The notes beneath the pieces are model-generated. The model did not search any database and was not told the DNA's origin. It saw nothing but the letters and a program-made list of their open reading frames with translations. A stretch of DNA of 12,847 nt from Burkholderiales bacterium (GTDB taxonomy: Bacteria; Pseudomonadota; Gammaproteobacteria; Burkholderiales; Casimicrobiaceae): positions 1 through 12,847 of the forward strand of contig JANXNO010000435.1 of the NCBI GenBank assembly GCA_025354075.1, read 5' to 3'. Positions 1-8,396 of this stretch are shown piece by piece; the stretch's first letter is position 1; each line of letters opens with the position of its first letter. The translations under genes and the position numbers were made by a program.

Positions 1-1258
<1,258 letters not shown>

Positions 1259-1262
<4 letters not shown>

Positions 1263-3319
1263 AGTGCTGAAAGGCCCTCGTCGAACGGCAGTGTGAAGCA
1301 GAAAACAGTGCCCACCGGCGTATTTTGCTCGAATGTGAGGTTGCCCTCGTGATATTCAATCAGCGAGCGGCAGATATTGAGCCCCATGCCCATGCCCTCC
1401 GCCTTGGTGGTGAAAAAGGGCGAGAACAACTGACTAGCCACTTCCGGCGGAATGCCGGAGCCAAGATCGGCGACTTCTACCAGCGCATGGCTTGCATCAA
1501 GCCGTGACGTGCGGATTTCAGCAATACGATCGGCAGGGGCGAGATGCTGCATGGCTTCACGTGCGTTGCGCAGGAAGTTCACGAGCACCTGTTCAATCAT
1601 GATGTGATCGGCGAATACTGGGGGCAGGTCGGTCTGCAATTTGAGCGTGCAATGCAGCGCACGTTCTTCGTCATCGCTCGCCACCAGAGTGACCACCGTT
1701 GCAACCAGCGCATTGACGTCAAGCGCTCTGCGCTGCGGCTCGCGGGTACGCACAAATTCGCGGACCCGGCTGATGATGGCTCCCGCGCGCACCACCTGCG
1801 CGTCGGCCTTTTCCATAGCCCCAATCACCGCTGTGTCGACGTTGCCGTTGCCCTTTAGCCGACGAATGCAGCCGCTCACATAATTGGCGATGGCGGCTAG
1901 CGGCTGGTTGATTTCGTGCGCCAGCGTGGAGGCGATTTCGCCCACTGTCATCAAGCGCGACGTGCGCATGAGCTTTTCCTGTTGCGTCTGGCGAATGCGC
2001 TCGGCATAGACACGATCCGTCACGTCGCCCAGCGTGGTCAAGCGGGCGAGCCCCCCGTCCACCCAGCGCACCGCACGAGTACGCATAAGAAACCAGCGGT
2101 GCGTAGCGCGGTGCTCCAGCTCATCCTTGAACACCTCGCCGGGCTCGCCCTCAATGGTCAACAGGCTTCGGGCGGGATATTTGTCGCTGGGGCTCTGGAG
2201 GAATCCATGTTCAAACTGAAGCGCATTTTTGCCAATTTCCAGATCGGCAAAGGTTTCATGCAGGTGCGAATTGCAAAACAGCAATTCATTGGTTTTTAAA
2301 TCGCTCACGTAGACCGACACATCCAGCGAATCGAGCACTGTTTCAAAGCGTTCTTTGGTGTCACGCAGAATGTTCAACGACTGCGCATACATGCGATCAC
2401 GATCCACCTCGGCGCGCTTTCTCATGCGCTGTTGCTTGCGCAAACCGATGGAGGTCCACACCATGAGACCGGTTAGGGCGAGCACCGCCGTTGATAGCGT
2501 GAGGTTAGGCAGCACGGTAGACGGCTTGGCCCCCACCAGGGTGATTTGCAGGTCGCGCCAGGGTAGGGCCAGCGGGACGGTATGTTTCACCACGCCGGAC
2601 TCCAGATGCATCGCCTCGGCATTGGTCATGCCCTGTCCGTTGATATCGGTGATGACCACACGATATTTGCGCGAGGCCCAGTCTGGTGCGCTCTTTTCGA
2701 GCAGCAAATCAAATGAGATCACCGCGTTGACAGTGCCGAGGAAGGTCTCGTTGGCAAACACCGGTGCCGCATATTCGATGAAAAACCTGCCAGACTGATT
2801 GCGATAGGGCTGCGAATAGGTGCTGCGATTGGTCTTCTCGGTAAAGCCCATCACGCGCGCCTGGTCGGCAAAGGGGCCGCGACTTTGTTTGACCACCTCC
2901 AGCGATTTGGCACCCGGTGCATGCCGGATCACATCGAAGTCCGAATTGATGCGCAGTATGTCGGTCACGTAGCCTGACTCCACGGCGCGCTTGCTGGCGA
3001 TGCGGTCAAAATCAGCCGATGAGATGCGGTCGCTGCCCAGGTCAAGCGCCAGGCGGTCAAAAAACTGCTGATCCGCCTCCAGTTTGCGTGAAATGGACTG
3101 CTCCACAACGGCCGCGTCGCGAATGATTTCGCTCTGTCCAAGATCCGCCTCGTGTCGCGCGACGAAGTAGATCAGCAGCATCATGCCAGCAGCAAACGCC
3201 AGCAGCATCCATTCGTGAACGTACCAGTCACGCTCCCGAACCGGAGCAGCCGCTGGAGCCGCTTTGTCCGGTGACGCTACATCAGACGGGGCGGTTTGAA
3301 AGGGATTGGGAAACGGCAT
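1259..3319 (-). CDS. Membrane sensor histidine kinase with periplasmic sensor and PAS-like linker
   Basis: A 686-residue hybrid-free sensor kinase. After a Pro/Ala-rich cytoplasmic start (1-30) come a membrane segment (about 37-54), a periplasmic domain of about 215 residues, and a second membrane segment (about 272-292). The size suggests a Cache-like sensor as in DctB, but I see no decisive motif. A short coiled linker and a PAS-like domain follow (about 320-440, ending GDVTDR). The transmitter has the H-box around His468 (STLAHEINQPLAAIANY), an N-box (VNFLRNAREAM, Asn585), G1 (DLGSGIP, 618-624), an F-box (FSPFFTTK) and G2 (GMGMGL, 642-647). The H-box is of the FixL/DctB type. It is translationally coupled to the regulator gene. 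The signal sensed is unknown. The start at 3319 has only a weak AGG upstream. Confidence 0.93.
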
Positions 3320-3403
3320 CGCCTGATTTTATGTTTGGGTGTACGCTACCGTGGTCGATTGCGACAGGGGCCGGGTGCTTGAGGCGCGTCGACCTGATAA
3401 CTC

Positions 3404-3410
3404 TGGAGGA
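3404..3410 (+). promoter_or_regulatory. Shine-Dalgarno of the CBS-domain gene
   Basis: TGGAGGA lies 5 nt before the ATG at 3416. It is one of the strongest ribosome binding sites in the window and fixes the start of the CBS-domain gene. It sits in the 96-bp gap between this gene and the divergent kinase gene, where I found no convincing -35/-10 pair. Confidence 0.8.
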
Positions 3411-3415
3411 TAACC

Positions 3416-3880
3416 ATGCTGGTCAGTGAAATTCTTCGCATCAAAGGCAGCACGCTGTTCAGTGCGACGCCTGACATGAGTGTGGCCGAGGCCGTGCATT
3501 CCATGGCCGATCATGACATCGGCTCGCTGGTTGTCATGGATAAAGGCAAGCTCGCCGGCATTCTCACGTTTCGCGAGCTTATCAAGGTGCTCGATGAGCG
3601 CGGCAACGAGTTGAAAGCGATGACCGTTGGCGAGATCATGGAGCGCGACCCGCTGACCTCCGAGCCAGGCATGGACGTGCAAATGCTGCGCAAAAGCATG
3701 CTGGATCGTCACGCCCGCTACATTCCTGTGATGGACGCGGGCACGCTGCTCGGCGTGCTCTCGTTTCATGACGTGGCGAAGGCTGTGTACGAAGAGCAAA
3801 GTTTTGAAAACCGCATGCTCAAGAGCTACATTAAAAACTGGCCGGATGAAGAAGAAACGACCGCGCAGCCGCTGAGCTAA
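3416..3880 (+). CDS. Tandem CBS-domain protein (154 aa)
   Basis: A small soluble protein made almost only of two CBS domains (about residues 5-60 and 73-126), a fold that binds adenine nucleotides as a pair (Bateman module). Repeat-like features are visible in both halves: VSEILRIKGSTLFSATPDMSV with GSLVVMDKGKLAGILTFREL in the first, and VGEIMERDPLTSEPGMDV with RYIPVMDAGTLLGVLSFHDVAK in the second. The C-terminal tail is acidic (NWPDEEETTAQ). No membrane segment or enzyme domain is attached, so it is probably a ligand-sensing regulator with an unidentified partner. A strong TGGAGGA ribosome site supports the start. It is transcribed divergently from the kinase gene and convergently with the transporter, whose stop lies 6 bp past this stop. 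Confidence 0.93.
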   Translation: MLVSEILRIKGSTLFSATPDMSVAEAVHSMADHDIGSLVVMDKGKLAGILTFRELIKVLDERGNELKAMTVGEIMERDPLTSEPGMDVQMLRKSMLDRHARYIPVMDAGTLLGVLSFHDVAKAVYEEQSFENRMLKSYIKNWPDEEETTAQPLS

Positions 3881-3886
3881 GCCGCA

Positions 3887-4798
3887 TCAGTCCGATTCAA
3901 TTGGCGACTTTGCGGCGCGCAGGGGGCGCTCTGGTCTGAGCACCAGCGCCACTGCGCCGACAATCGCCAGCAACGCCACATAATCAAACACATGTGGCTT
4001 TTCGCCAAGCACCAGCATGCCACTGGCAAAGCCGACAATCGGCACGGCGAGCGAGCTGATGCCGGTGACCTGCGCGGGCAGTGCGCGCACCAGCTCGTTC
4101 CACGCGAACCAGCAAAACCCGAACACAACGATCACGTTGAACAGCAGGCCCGCCCACGCCGCTCCACCGGTGGGCAACCATGGGCCGTGACCGACCGCAA
4201 TCAGTCCCACCAGAATCGGCCAGCCGCCCAGGATCAAGCTCCAGATCATCAAGGTGGTCGTTGGGATGGATTTGGGAAATCCTTTGAACAGCACGATGCC
4301 GAACGCCCAGACGAAGCCGGCAGCGACCATCAATAACGCCCCGACTGGCGCGCTTTTCAGCGTGTGAACCTCATCAATCAGCAGGAGTCCGATGCCCGTC
4401 ATGCCCAGCGTGATGGCGATCAGGCGCAGTTTGGTCAGCGCTTCGCCAAGGAAGAAGCGCGACAATAAAACGACCCAAAGCGGCATGGTGTAGGCGAGGA
4501 TTCCAGCGCGGCCGGAGGGCAATAAATTGAGTCCGGCGGCTGACAAAATGTTCCAGCCTGCTATGTTGCACAGCGCGGTGATCGTGAGGCGTGGCCAGTA
4601 TTCGCGTGGCACTTTCACCGATACGCCGGCGGCGAGGTTGTAACCCAAAAACCAGATCAGGCCAGCAAGGATGCAGTAGGCGCGAAACACCCAAAAGTCC
4701 AGCTCCGCCAAAGCCATTTTCATCATTGGCCAGTTGACGCCCCAGAGGAGCACAACAGCGATGAAAAGCCAGAGTTCGCGACGGCCAATGACAGGCAT
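3887..4798 (-). CDS. EamA/DMT-superfamily transporter
   Basis: A 303-residue inner-membrane protein of the drug/metabolite transporter superfamily. Its pattern is ten hydrophobic helices in two EamA halves (about 8-140 and 152-287). Typical family features are the N-terminal VVLLWGVNWPMMKMAL, the end-of-half-one segment SRFFLGEALTKLRLIAITLGMTGIGLLL, and the matching end-of-half-two segment IVGFASGMLVLGEKPHVFDYVALLAIVGAVALVL. Family members export amino acids, metabolites or drugs; the substrate cannot be predicted here. The start at 4798 has no obvious Shine-Dalgarno. Its leader holds one copy of the 118-nt element also found before the DUF808 gene, ending 12 nt before the ATG, so expression of this gene is likely controlled there. 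It is convergent with the CBS-domain gene. Confidence 0.93.
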   Translation of the reverse strand: MPVIGRRELWLFIAVVLLWGVNWPMMKMALAELDFWVFRAYCILAGLIWFLGYNLAAGVSVKVPREYWPRLTITALCNIAGWNILSAAGLNLLPSGRAGILAYTMPLWVVLLSRFFLGEALTKLRLIAITLGMTGIGLLLIDEVHTLKSAPVGALLMVAAGFVWAFGIVLFKGFPKSIPTTTLMIWSLILGGWPILVGLIAVGHGPWLPTGGAAWAGLLFNVIVVFGFCWFAWNELVRALPAQVTGISSLAVPIVGFASGMLVLGEKPHVFDYVALLAIVGAVALVLRPERPLRAAKSPIESD

Positions 4799-4810
4799 TT
4801 GTGAGTATTA

Positions 4811-4928
4811 ACTTTTTTCTGCAAAGCCCATTCGATTTGGGCTTAGATGGTCAAAGCGGATAAAGTCGACTATGCAAATAAATCGAGCTTAAGCCCATAT
4901 TAAATGGGCATTTCAAGGAAAAGCTGAT
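4811..4928 (-). promoter_or_regulatory. Copy A of a 118-nt leader element (before EamA transporter)
   Basis: Read on the minus strand from 4928 to 4811, this aligns without gaps to 10130-10247 on the plus strand (position p in one equals 15058 minus p in the other). Shared blocks are ATCAGCTTTT (4928-4919), TGAAA (4915-4911), ATATGGGC (4900-4893), TCGACTTTA (4869-4861), CTAAGCC (4846-4840), AATGGGC (4832-4826) and AAAGTT (4815-4810). TAAGCCCA (4845-4838) can pair perfectly either with TGGGCTTA (4897-4890, 8 bp) or, as AAGCCCA, with TGGGCTT (4830-4824, 7 bp). GCCCAT/ATGGGC (4909-4904 with 4898-4893) gives a further hairpin. The shared blocks are directly visible; a regulatory role is inferred. 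Confidence 0.65.
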
Positions 4929-4935
4929 GCTGGAT

Positions 4936-4981
4936 TGTAAGAGCGCTACCACCGCGACTGTCGCGTGATAGGGCTCCCACA
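4936..4981 (-). repeat. REP-like long hairpin in the 3' region of the DUF2863-like gene
   Basis: A 46-nt imperfect palindrome beginning 19 bp past the stop of the DUF2863-like gene. In minus-strand RNA the arms are TGTGGGAGC (4981-4973) with GCTCTTACA (4944-4936), then CTATCAC (4971-4965) with GTGGTAG (4952-4946), then GCGA (4964-4961) with TCGC (4957-4954) around a CAG loop. There is one C/C mismatch and one bulged base. The non-Watson-Crick positions are all G-U in minus-strand RNA, but C/A mismatches if the plus strand is read. The TGTGGGAGC end resembles the ends of known REP elements in gammaproteobacteria. No U-run follows, so it is not a standard intrinsic terminator. Only one copy lies in this window. 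Confidence 0.65.
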
Positions 4982-5000
4982 GCAGCAGACAGCACGGCAA

Positions 5001-6182
5001 TCAATGCAAATGCACCGACCCCGTCTCAGCGTCTTCCGGCAAATGCGCGTGCAGCATTTCGCCGTCGCGATTGGGGAAGTGTGGCGCGCCACAATCGTCA
5101 CAAAACTCCAGCGGCAACTGCTCTTCGAGCAGCAAAATCGTGCCGATGTTCGCCGCGCGCAATAAGCCTTCGATTTCCTCAACCACCGGCGTGTCGTCGC
5201 CTTCATCCGACACCAGAGGCCACACGCAGCCATGCACTATTTCGTCGCTGTCGCCGATGGAAAAGCCGATGCGGTATTCCTCTAGCTCGTTGCCCCAACA
5301 GCCGCCAATCACAGCCGTCAATTTGTCGGGCGTGGTGCTCGTCACTGCCTCCAGATAAGACACCGACGCACCAATCGAATAAGCGCGCGACGCCATATCC
5401 GCGTCGCGACACGCGGCGAAGAATGAACGCGGCAACGTCAGCTCATGCGGGAACCCCACCAGCAACGGTTTTATGGCGTTACCGCCCTGAGCTCGCCACG
5501 TGGTGAGGCAAGCCTGCCGGGCTTCTTCGACCTGTGTGGTCGTTTCCTGCCACGCATAAAACGGCTCACCTTCAGTCACCTGAAACGCGCCAACAATCAT
5601 GCGCATATCGCACACCACATCGGGCGCATCTTCCACCGTTTCTGGATCGATTGTCAGGTGCGAACGCTCTCGAATCGCAGTGCCGAGGTTTTGCAACAAT
5701 TCGCGTGACTGGCTGTAGCTGTGCGGCAACTGATCCGGCGCGAACAAAAAGTTGGCGAGCGCGATTTTTGCCTTGGATGAAAACACATGCGCCGCCAGCT
5801 GCACCGAGATGTCCTGCAACTGCTGTTTGGCAATCGTCTTCGCGGGAATTTTATTGCGGCCCCAGACCAGAATCGGCGCGCAGAACAGCGTGACTCGCTG
5901 CGGCCCTTTTTCCGAGTCCAGCACAATGGATTCTGTCAACGACTCAACCATATCGGCGAGCGCATCAAAGGTAGATTCCGGCGCGTCGTGCGCCTTATCG
6001 AGCGCCCGATTGATCGCGTCTTCGTCATTGTTTTCAAGCTGCGTGGTCACGGCAGCCTCAAGCTCGCGCTCCCAATACACGTCCTCGGCGCGGCTTTTTG
6101 ACGACGCAAGGCCCTCGGCGAGGCGGACGAGTTGATTGGCTTCACGGGCACCGCTTTTGCGGCGAAATGGGGCTCGGGACAT
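5001..6182 (-). CDS. DUF2863-like protein of unknown function
   Basis: A 393-residue soluble protein matching my memory of the betaproteobacterial DUF2863 family, whose role is unknown. It opens with MSRAPFRRKSGAREANQLVRL and a helical stretch SRAEDVYWERELEAAV. The C-terminus carries a possible metal-binding or redox segment, FCDDCGAPHFPNRDGEMLHAH (Cys361, Cys364, His368, His378, His380). I see no signal peptide or membrane helix. I chose the ATG at 6182 because AAGGA lies 7 nt upstream (6194-6190); longer in-frame starts at 6206 and 6272 lack such a site and add unconvincing residues. The gene stands alone: the REP-like hairpin and the transporter leader lie downstream, and it is divergent from the metalloprotein gene. 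Confidence 0.8.
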   Translation of the reverse strand: MSRAPFRRKSGAREANQLVRLAEGLASSKSRAEDVYWERELEAAVTTQLENNDEDAINRALDKAHDAPESTFDALADMVESLTESIVLDSEKGPQRVTLFCAPILVWGRNKIPAKTIAKQQLQDISVQLAAHVFSSKAKIALANFLFAPDQLPHSYSQSRELLQNLGTAIRERSHLTIDPETVEDAPDVVCDMRMIVGAFQVTEGEPFYAWQETTTQVEEARQACLTTWRAQGGNAIKPLLVGFPHELTLPRSFFAACRDADMASRAYSIGASVSYLEAVTSTTPDKLTAVIGGCWGNELEEYRIGFSIGDSDEIVHGCVWPLVSDEGDDTPVVEEIEGLLRAANIGTILLLEEQLPLEFCDDCGAPHFPNRDGEMLHAHLPEDAETGSVHLH

Positions 6183-6189
6183 GGTCGTT

Positions 6190-6194
6190 TCCTT
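6190..6194 (-). promoter_or_regulatory. Shine-Dalgarno deciding the start of the DUF2863-like gene
   Basis: AAGGA on the minus strand sits 7 nt before the ATG at 6182. It favours that start over upstream in-frame ATGs at 6206 and 6272. Confidence 0.65.
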
Positions 6195-6230
6195 GGGAAT
6201 TACCATGATTCTACGGATACCCTTCGCTCG

Positions 6231-6250
6231 CCCGGTTTGCCGGGATTTTT
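6231..6250 (+). terminator. Intrinsic-terminator-like hairpin in a divergent intergenic gap
   Basis: CCCGG (6231-6235), loop TTTG, CCGGG (6240-6244), one A, then five T (6246-6250), read on the plus strand. Form and U-run fit a Rho-independent terminator. No plus-strand gene precedes it: the upstream DUF2863-like gene runs the other way. It may therefore block antisense or read-through transcription entering the metalloprotein gene, or attenuate that gene if its promoter lies upstream of 6231. Confidence 0.6.
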
Positions 6251-6347
6251 CGTCGCCAGCTGTCACATTCATTGCGAACGTTACGTCTAAACCAATGCCG
6301 ACGACCTGCGTGATGCGCGGGCCGTTAATCGTAGCTTTAACAGTCTT

Positions 6348-6354
6348 GGGAGGA
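6348..6354 (+). promoter_or_regulatory. Shine-Dalgarno deciding the start of the HELAH metalloprotein
   Basis: GGGAGGA ends 3 nt before the ATG at 6358 and 12 nt before the in-frame ATG at 6367. It argues for a start here rather than at the far-upstream in-frame ATG at 6136, which would run back into the divergent gene. The spacing is a little short for 6358 and long for 6367, so either of these two could be used. Confidence 0.7.
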
Positions 6355-6357
6355 CGA

Positions 6358-6825
6358 ATGATTCAGATGAATATCGGCGATCACGTGTCGCCGCGTGCCG
6401 GCTGGGTCTTGATTCCCAATCGATGGCGCGACCAGGTGCGGTGGGCGCGGCAAAACGCATTTCGTATCACGCACGACATTCCGGCGGCCAACGTGTACTT
6501 TCGTTCGCTCCCGAACGGGCGATCACTTACGGATTTGCTCAACGATGGCAGTCTCTGGCTCAATCACGACCCGGTCAGCAACGCTTACGGCATCACCAGC
6601 GGCGCACATCCGACGGAAATGGCCATCAACGCGAGCGCGTTCCGGATCGGCCGATGGACCGTGCTTGCCACGCTTGTCCACGAATTGGCCCACGTCAATG
6701 GCGCGCCGGGTGGCAATGACCGACGCGCCGAAGAGGCGGTGCTGGCGTGCGGCATGGGCAGACGCTCGGAAAAGGGCGGTCACGACGATCCGTTCACACC
6801 CTATAACCCTGGCATCGGCGGTTGA
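6358..6825 (+). CDS. Small HELAH zinc-metalloprotease-like protein (155 aa)
   Basis: A 155-residue protein with a zinc-metallopeptidase active-site motif. His108-Glu109-Leu-Ala-His112 sits at the end of a predicted helix (RWTVLATLVHELAHVNGAPG), and Glu125/Glu126 (RRAEEAVLACG) are placed where a third ligand or supporting acid could be. The rest is not assignable to a named peptidase family by eye. From this start there is no classical signal peptide. An upstream in-frame start at 6295 would add a short hydrophobic run (PLIVALTVLGG), but this overlaps the strong ribosome site, so I do not favour it. The next gene, 61 bp on and on the same strand, encodes a secreted protein with an N-terminus like metalloprotease inhibitors. 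Peptidase activity is inferred from the motif alone. Confidence 0.8.
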   Translation: MIQMNIGDHVSPRAGWVLIPNRWRDQVRWARQNAFRITHDIPAANVYFRSLPNGRSLTDLLNDGSLWLNHDPVSNAYGITSGAHPTEMAINASAFRIGRWTVLATLVHELAHVNGAPGGNDRRAEEAVLACGMGRRSEKGGHDDPFTPYNPGIGG

Positions 6826-6886
6826 AGCGGGTACGATCCGGTCACGAACAGGCGCCGGAATTCATCAAAGTGATTGCGAGCCCTCC

Positions 6887-7321
6887 ATGTTGACCCACAG
6901 CGAAGCGGCACGAATTGCGGTGATCGCGGCACTGATGCTGGCACCCACTGCCAGCTTCGCGTGCCGCTGCATCGAACCGGGACCACCCGCAGGCAACTAC
7001 CGGCGAGCCGCCGCAGTTTTCGTTGGCACCGTAACGAGCGTAAAGCAGGATGCGGAGCAAACGTTGACGGCGACGATGACCGTCACGCAATCGTGGAAAA
7101 AGCCGCTGGGCGGTGAAGTGGATGTCTCGACCGAGGCTGGTACCTGTGCGGCAACGCTAACCCCTGGCGTCACTTATTTGCTTTATGTACGTGAGGCACC
7201 GGCCCGTCCGGGGTTCAGCACAGAACGGTGTATGGGTAACCTGCCTATCGAAGCGGCCGACAAGCCACTCGCGTGGCTCAAGCGCAACGTCAAGTCACCG
7301 GCTACGGCGACCAGGCCGTAG
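6887..7321 (+). CDS. Secreted four-cysteine protein, TIMP/NTR-like
   Basis: A 144-residue exported protein. Residues 1-25 form a signal peptide (hydrophobic core IAVIAALMLAPTASFA), and the predicted mature chain begins Cys26-Arg-Cys28. Later cysteines are Cys87 (EAGTCAATL) and Cys115 (STERCMGN), enough for two disulfides. The layout, an N-terminal CxC, then AAAVFVGTVTSV, a strand ending in a tryptophan-lysine pair (TQSWKK), GTCAATLTPGVTYLLYV and a final cysteine, resembles the netrin/TIMP (NTR) fold found in many small bacterial secreted proteins. The residues before the Cys do not make a good lipobox, so signal peptidase I cleavage is more likely than lipidation. No clear ribosome site precedes the ATG. 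The last 20 bp overlap the convergent queG gene. Fold assignment is moderate; function unknown. Confidence 0.78.
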   Translation: MLTHSEAARIAVIAALMLAPTASFACRCIEPGPPAGNYRRAAAVFVGTVTSVKQDAEQTLTATMTVTQSWKKPLGGEVDVSTEAGTCAATLTPGVTYLLYVREAPARPGFSTERCMGNLPIEAADKPLAWLKRNVKSPATATRP

Positions 7322-8396
7322 TTGATTCGCCGTCGTGGCGATGCTGGTTCATCGCCCAAAGCACATGCTCTCTCACTAACGCGCTCGGGTGTGCCGCTCG
7401 CGCGACCAGCGCGGCCAGCACCTGCCGTGACGATGGCGCGTTCCCCAGCGCGACAGCGATGTTGCGAAGCCAGCGTTCGTGCCCGATGCGCCGGATCGGG
7501 CTGCCTTGCAGCCGCTCATTGAAGTCGGATTCAGACCATGCAAACAGCTCGACCAGCGTGGCGGAATCGAGGCCATTTCGCGGCTCGAAGTCCGGGATCG
7601 GCGTGCGCTGCGCAAATTTGTTCCATGGGCAGACGAGCTGACAATCGTCGCAGCCGTAAATGCGGTTGCCCATCGCTTTACGGAACTCCACTGGGATAGC
7701 GCTTTTGAGTTCGATGGTCAGATAGCTGATGCATTTGCGCGCATCGAGCCGGTGCGGGCCGATGATGGCCTGCGTGGGGCACACGTCAATGCAGGCGGTG
7801 CAAGAGCCACAGTGATCGTTTTGAGGCGCTGGCGGGGCTAGTTTGAGCGAGGTGTAGATGTCGCCGAGAAAAAACATCGAACCGCGTTCGCGACTGAGCA
7901 ACAACGTGTGTTTGCCGCGCCAGCCGAGGCCAGCTTTCACCGCCAGCGGAATTTCCATCACCGGTGCAGAGTCAGTGAAGACGCGGAATTGGTGCGGGGC
8001 GATCTGCGTGGAGATGGCCTCTGCGAGGGCTTGCAGCTTGTTGCGCAACACCTTGTGATAGTCGCGGCCGAGCGCGTATCGGGAGACGTAGGCGAGCTCA
8101 GATGCGGCAAGCGTTTGTCCGGCCTCGACGACTGCGTTGGGCAAATAATCAAGCGCCACACAAATCACGCTTTGCGTGCCCGGCTGCAATTCATCGGGCT
8201 GCCATCTTTTACTTCCGTGGCGGGCCATATACTCCATCTGGCCATGATGATCGGCCGCAATCCACGCCTGAAACCCTTCCGCCTCGCGCTCAAGCGCGAT
8301 GTCGGCAATCCCCACCGCCGAAAACCCCAAGCTGCGCCCGAGCTGCACGATTCGTGCTTCGACGGTGTGATCAATCATGGTTTCAGTATCTGACAT
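7302..8396 (-). CDS. queG: Epoxyqueuosine reductase
   Basis: Cobalamin-dependent iron-sulfur enzyme that reduces epoxyqueuosine to queuosine in tRNA, the last step of queuosine synthesis. With the start at 8396 it has 364 residues, close to the family norm. Visible are the N-terminal LGFSAVGIADIAL, the substrate and cobalamin region RVFTDSAPVMEIPLAVKAGLGW with GKHTLLLS, a first cluster CGSCTACIDVCPTQAI (Cys196, 199, 202, 206), and a second set Cys222, Cys249, Cys252, Cys256 (YGCDDCQLVCPWN). A HEAT-like helical tail follows. Two in-frame starts are possible: 8396 (MSDTETM) and 8378 (MIDHT); neither has a good ribosome site. Divergent arrangement with tsaE and an amidase gene matches the known queG/tsaE/amidase neighbourhood in E. 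coli. It converges on the NTR-like gene with a 20-bp overlap. Confidence 0.96.
   Translation of the reverse strand: MSDTETMIDHTVEARIVQLGRSLGFSAVGIADIALEREAEGFQAWIAADHHGQMEYMARHGSKRWQPDELQPGTQSVICVALDYLPNAVVEAGQTLAASELAYVSRYALGRDYHKVLRNKLQALAEAISTQIAPHQFRVFTDSAPVMEIPLAVKAGLGWRGKHTLLLSRERGSMFFLGDIYTSLKLAPPAPQNDHCGSCTACIDVCPTQAIIGPHRLDARKCISYLTIELKSAIPVEFRKAMGNRIYGCDDCQLVCPWNKFAQRTPIPDFEPRNGLDSATLVELFAWSESDFNERLQGSPIRRIGHERWLRNIAVALGNAPSSRQVLAALVARAAHPSALVREHVLWAMNQHRHDGESTTAWSP

Noticed and set aside
3329..3799. A 156-codon minus-strand frame opposite the CBS-domain gene
   Set aside because: Antisense to a recognised two-CBS protein with a strong ribosome site; the product shows no domain.
3878..3884. 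CTAAGCC at the CBS-gene stop as a third copy of the leader element
   Set aside because: Only this 7-mer matches; none of the other blocks occurs at the required spacing.
6183..6272. N-terminal extension of the DUF2863-like protein to 6206 or 6272
   Set aside because: AAGGA sits 7 nt before the 6182 start; the upstream starts have no ribosome site, and the added residues are basic and unlike a conserved domain.
6136..6357. N-terminal extension of the HELAH protein to ATG 6136, making a 229-residue product
   Set aside because: The extension runs into the divergent gene's start, crosses a terminator hairpin and encodes unconvincing residues. GGGAGGA at 6348-6354 supports the start at 6358.
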